From Candidatus Sphingomonas colombiensis (GTDB lineage: Bacteria; Pseudomonadota; Alphaproteobacteria; Sphingomonadales; Sphingomonadaceae), in NCBI GenBank assembly GCA_029202845.1, contig CP119315.1, forward strand, positions 1,185,501 to 1,249,500: a stretch of 64,000 nt of DNA, given 5' to 3'. Position 1 is the stretch's first letter; every line of letters begins with the position of its first letter. The notes below the pieces were generated by a model. It had not been told where the DNA came from. It saw only the letters and a program-made list of their open reading frames with translations, and did not search any database. Position numbers and translations under genes: made by a program. This document shows, piece after piece, positions 61,634 through 64,000 of this stretch.

Positions 61634-62607
61634 CGCGGCGCCTCGATCGTTTCGATGATCTGCGTCACCACATCCTCCACCGCGCGGCCGCCGATCTCGG
61701 CGGCCGGGGACAGGATCAGCCGGTGCCGCAAGACGGACGGGGCCAGCACCTTCACATCATCCGGGATGACGAAATCGCGCCCGTCGAGCGCCGCCCGCGC
61801 ACGCGCGGCGCCGGCCAGCATCGCCCCGGCGCGCGGCGATGCTCCACTCTCCAGATCGGCGACGTCGCGCGTGTCACGGATCAGCGCGACGATATAGTCC
61901 GTCACCTCGTCGACCAGCCGCACCGTGCCGACCACCCCGATCGCGGCAGCGATGGTCGCGGCATCGGCACAGCGCGCGACGCCCCATTCCTGCGGCGACA
62001 TCACCGATTGCCGCGCGCCATGCGTGGCGACGATGCGCCGCTCCTCATCGGCGGAGGGATAGTCGACCGTCTGCTTGAACAGAAAACGATCGAGCTGCGC
62101 CTCGGGCAGCGGATAGACGCCCTGCTGCTCGATCGGGTTCTGCGTCGCGACGACCATGAAATGATCGCTGAGCGACAGGCTTTCGCCATCGATGGTCACG
62201 GTGCGTTCCTGCATCGCCTCCAGCAGCGCGGCCTGCGTCTTGGGCGGGGTGCGGTTAATCTCGTCGGCCAGCAGCAGCTCGGTGAAGATCGGCCCGCGCG
62301 TCAGCGTGAAGGTGGAGGTCTGGAAGTTGAACAAATTGGTGCCGACGATATCGCCGGGCATCAGATCCGGGGTGAATTGAATGCGGCCGAATTCCAGCCC
62401 GATCGCCTGCGCGAAACTGTGCGCGAGCAAGGTCTTGGCGGTGCCCGGCGGCCCTTCGAGCAGAACATGCCCGCCGGCGAACAGCGCCACCAGCAACAGA
62501 TCGACGCTCGCCTCCTGCCCGACGACGGCCTTGCCGATTTCGGCGCGGATCGCCTGACCCAGCGCCTGAACATCATCAACCGTCACCTGGTCTTCTCCCA
62601 TAGCCAT
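61630..62607 (-). CDS. MoxR-family AAA+ ATPase
   Basis: The 325-residue protein has the AAA+ core with Walker A LLEGPPGTAKTLLAHS, Walker B LLLADEINRTPPKTQAALLEAMQE, sensor 1 MVVATQNPIEQQG and the C-terminal lid. MoxR ATPases act as chaperones that load cofactors or assemble complexes with vWA-domain partners, here DUF58. It starts inside the end of the DUF4350 gene (25-base overlap) and overlaps the DUF58 gene by four bases. Second-codon-level start choice (62607 or 62601) is uncertain. Confidence 0.92.
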   Translation of the reverse strand: MAMGEDQVTVDDVQALGQAIRAEIGKAVVGQEASVDLLLVALFAGGHVLLEGPPGTAKTLLAHSFAQAIGLEFGRIQFTPDLMPGDIVGTNLFNFQTSTFTLTRGPIFTELLLADEINRTPPKTQAALLEAMQERTVTIDGESLSLSDHFMVVATQNPIEQQGVYPLPEAQLDRFLFKQTVDYPSADEERRIVATHGARQSVMSPQEWGVARCADAATIAAAIGVVGTVRLVDEVTDYIVALIRDTRDVADLESGASPRAGAMLAGAARARAALDGRDFVIPDDVKVLAPSVLRHRLILSPAAEIGGRAVEDVVTQIIETIEAPR

Positions 62608-63794
62608 TGGTGGAGCGCACGGGCCGCGCCCAGAATTTCCTCGCGCCGATCGGCACCCTCTGCCGCCGCGACCAGCGCGGTGAACGGCACATCGCCGCCC
62701 AGCCGATCGAGATAATTGTCCGCCTCCGCGTCGCGCAGATGCGCCGGCACGCCAAATGCGGCGCGCGCGCGATCGCGGATCATCGCGGCATAACGCCCGC
62801 CGAGCGCACCCTCGCGCCCCGCACGGCTGACGAGTGCGGCGGTATTGTCGATCAGCGCCACCTTGCCGAACGCGATCGCGCGTTCACGCGGCCGCGCCGC
62901 GCCGAACCGCGCCAGCGCCTGCCACCCGACGAGCGCCAGAACGACCGCGATCACGATCGTCAGCGCAAGGAACGGCGGCGTGAACATCAGCTTGAGCGGG
63001 CTGCGGCCGCGCCCGAGACCGTTCACCACGACATCGAACGCGACGAGCCCGCCATCGGGCGTGTTGAGGAAATCGAGCATCGCCAGCGCGGCACGCGCGC
63101 GTGGCAGATCGCGGATGCCGTGATTGGAGAGCAGATCCGGATCGGCGAGGATATAGCGGCGGCTACCGGGAAAGCGGCCAAGCACGACATGGCCGCGATC
63201 GTCGGTCAACAGCGGCTCCAGCTGCCCCGCGGCTATCGCCTGCAACGGGCGCGGCGCGGCGACGGCGAGCGCGCCCGGCGCGCCGCCGACGGGCACGAGC
63301 GGCCGGCCGAAGCTGCGCACCCGCCCGACACGCAGCATCGTGGCCGGCGCCAGCACGCCGATCGGCTCATTCACCGAAAGCAGGCCGCCGACATTGACCC
63401 AGCCCTGATGATCCGGATCGGCGATCGTCATCCATTTCGGCAGCACGATCAGCGTCGGGCGATCACCGCGCGCTTTCAATATGCCGCTCATATCGGCGGT
63501 CGAACGCTCCGGCGTGATGACGAGCAGATCGTCGGTATCCCACTCATTATCGTCGCGGATGATCCATGGCGCGCGGCCGGTGGCCTGCGCCAGCTCCACC
63601 AGCCCGGCATAGCCCGTCGCCGACTTCGACAGCGCATTCGAGCCGCCATGATCGCCATTGTCGAAATCGGGCGCGAACGCCCCCAGCACCAGCGTGCCCG
63701 CGAAACCGAGGATGCCGACCACAAGCAGCAGCGCGACGGTCAGCGCGCTGAAACCGCTGCCCGCATCTTTCCGGCCGACGGCGATATCGCTCAT
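62583..63794 (-). CDS. DUF4350 domain membrane protein
   Basis: The 403-residue protein has an N-terminal helix (SALTVALLLVVGILGFAGTLVLGAF), a periplasmic DUF4350 domain (SKSATGYAGLVELAQATGRAPWIIRDDNEWDTDDLLVITP, then DPDLLSNHGI), and a second helix around LALTIVIAVVLALVGWQAL, ending with a cytoplasmic tail. DUF4350 proteins resemble glutamine-amidotransferase-like domains without catalytic residues and act in the MoxR cluster. The start at 63794 overlaps the DUF4129 gene stop by four bases. Confidence 0.83.
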   Translation of the reverse strand: MSDIAVGRKDAGSGFSALTVALLLVVGILGFAGTLVLGAFAPDFDNGDHGGSNALSKSATGYAGLVELAQATGRAPWIIRDDNEWDTDDLLVITPERSTADMSGILKARGDRPTLIVLPKWMTIADPDHQGWVNVGGLLSVNEPIGVLAPATMLRVGRVRSFGRPLVPVGGAPGALAVAAPRPLQAIAAGQLEPLLTDDRGHVVLGRFPGSRRYILADPDLLSNHGIRDLPRARAALAMLDFLNTPDGGLVAFDVVVNGLGRGRSPLKLMFTPPFLALTIVIAVVLALVGWQALARFGAARPRERAIAFGKVALIDNTAALVSRAGREGALGGRYAAMIRDRARAAFGVPAHLRDAEADNYLDRLGGDVPFTALVAAAEGADRREEILGAARALHQWLWEKTR

Positions 63795-64000
63795 CCGCGC
63801 CACGCCTTGCTCAGCGCGAGATCGGCATAAGCGGCGCGCGCCGCCTGCCAATCATCCGAGCCGACCGGGCGCCCCCCGAACAGGCTGCGCTCGACCAAAG
63901 CCGCGATCTCGGCGAACAGCCCGCGCGCGCCGGGCGGCAGCGCCTCTGCTCGGGCAAGTTCGCGGCTGGTGAGCGCCGGGCGGACGAGGCGCGGCCGGCG
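63791..64000 (-). CDS. DUF4129 domain protein, C-terminal part only
   Basis: The frame is open from the right edge of the window to a TGA at 63791-63793. The visible 69 residues contain ARAEALPPGARGLFAEIAALVERSLFGGRP and end DLALSKAWRG, consistent with the C-terminal DUF4129 domain that heads the MoxR/DUF58 cluster in many proteobacteria. Most of the gene, including its membrane helices, lies outside. It overlaps the DUF4350 start by four bases (ATGA). Confidence 0.72.
   Translation of the reverse strand, partial: RRPRLVRPALTSRELARAEALPPGARGLFAEIAALVERSLFGGRPVGSDDWQAARAAYADLALSKAWRG

Overview
The window is high-GC DNA (roughly two thirds G+C in the core parts, visibly lower in the island). 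Gene content and order suggest an alphaproteobacterium, most likely a member of the Sphingomonadales. The supporting clues are the ctaB - small membrane protein - ctaG - coxC - DUF983 - SURF1 - thrC order, a TIGR02186/TSUP pair, GluQRS beside a HIG1 protein, and the DUF4129 - DUF4350 - MoxR - DUF58 - SpoIIM - RDD cluster. The taxonomic call is inference; no rRNA or tRNA gene is visible.

Left core (1-7.8 kb): an inositol-monophosphatase/histidinol-phosphatase family enzyme, an exported peroxiredoxin, a GGDEF diguanylate cyclase, then two tandem tiny membrane proteins (36 and 28 residues) preceded by a near-consensus FNR/FixK box. Next come two divergent acyl-CoA catabolic operons: two unlike acyl-CoA dehydrogenases plus an HSD10-like SDR on the minus strand, and an enoyl-CoA hydratase plus SDR on the plus strand. 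A 14-bp perfect palindrome lies between them.

Accessory island (about 8.0-39.6 kb): this 31-kb block is packed with predicted anti-phage modules and recombinases. In order it holds a structured RNA-like leader (8200-8334) before three small unknown genes; a two-gene unit of an NdpA-like nucleoid-associated protein and an unknown protein with two C-terminal membrane segments; a complete type I restriction-modification operon (hsdM-hsdS-hsdR, read on the minus strand); a large FAD/NAD-binding protein; a GmrSD-like DUF262+DUF1524 nuclease; a serine resolvase - coiled-coil - RecD2-like helicase operon with res-like repeats; a three-component ABC ATPase (ABC-3C) system; a Gabija-like GajA/GajB pair; and three tandem tyrosine recombinases with a small coiled-coil partner. 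The recombinase trio sits 77 bp downstream of the dnaN stop codon on the same strand, so the island appears to have integrated at the 3' end of dnaN.

Right core (39.6-64 kb): dnaN; an outer-membrane beta-barrel protein with a clear terminator; a histidine phosphatase, an IalB-like secreted protein and rlmN; a long minus-strand run from ctaB through cytochrome oxidase assembly genes to thrC, a methyltransferase and a lipoprotein-like gene; cobalamin adenosyltransferase, HIG1 protein and GluQRS; a processive glycosyltransferase with an exported partner (NfrB/NfrA-like); a TSUP exporter with TIGR02186; a HerA-type ATPase; and the MoxR cluster, whose DUF4129 gene runs off the right edge. Oddly, no cytochrome oxidase subunit I or II gene lies next to ctaB.

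The best candidates for undescribed biology are the NdpA-like/two-membrane-segment pair, the resolvase-coiled-coil-RecD2 module, the flavoprotein next to the DUF262 nuclease, the structured leader at 8200-8334, and the putatively oxygen-regulated small-protein pair.
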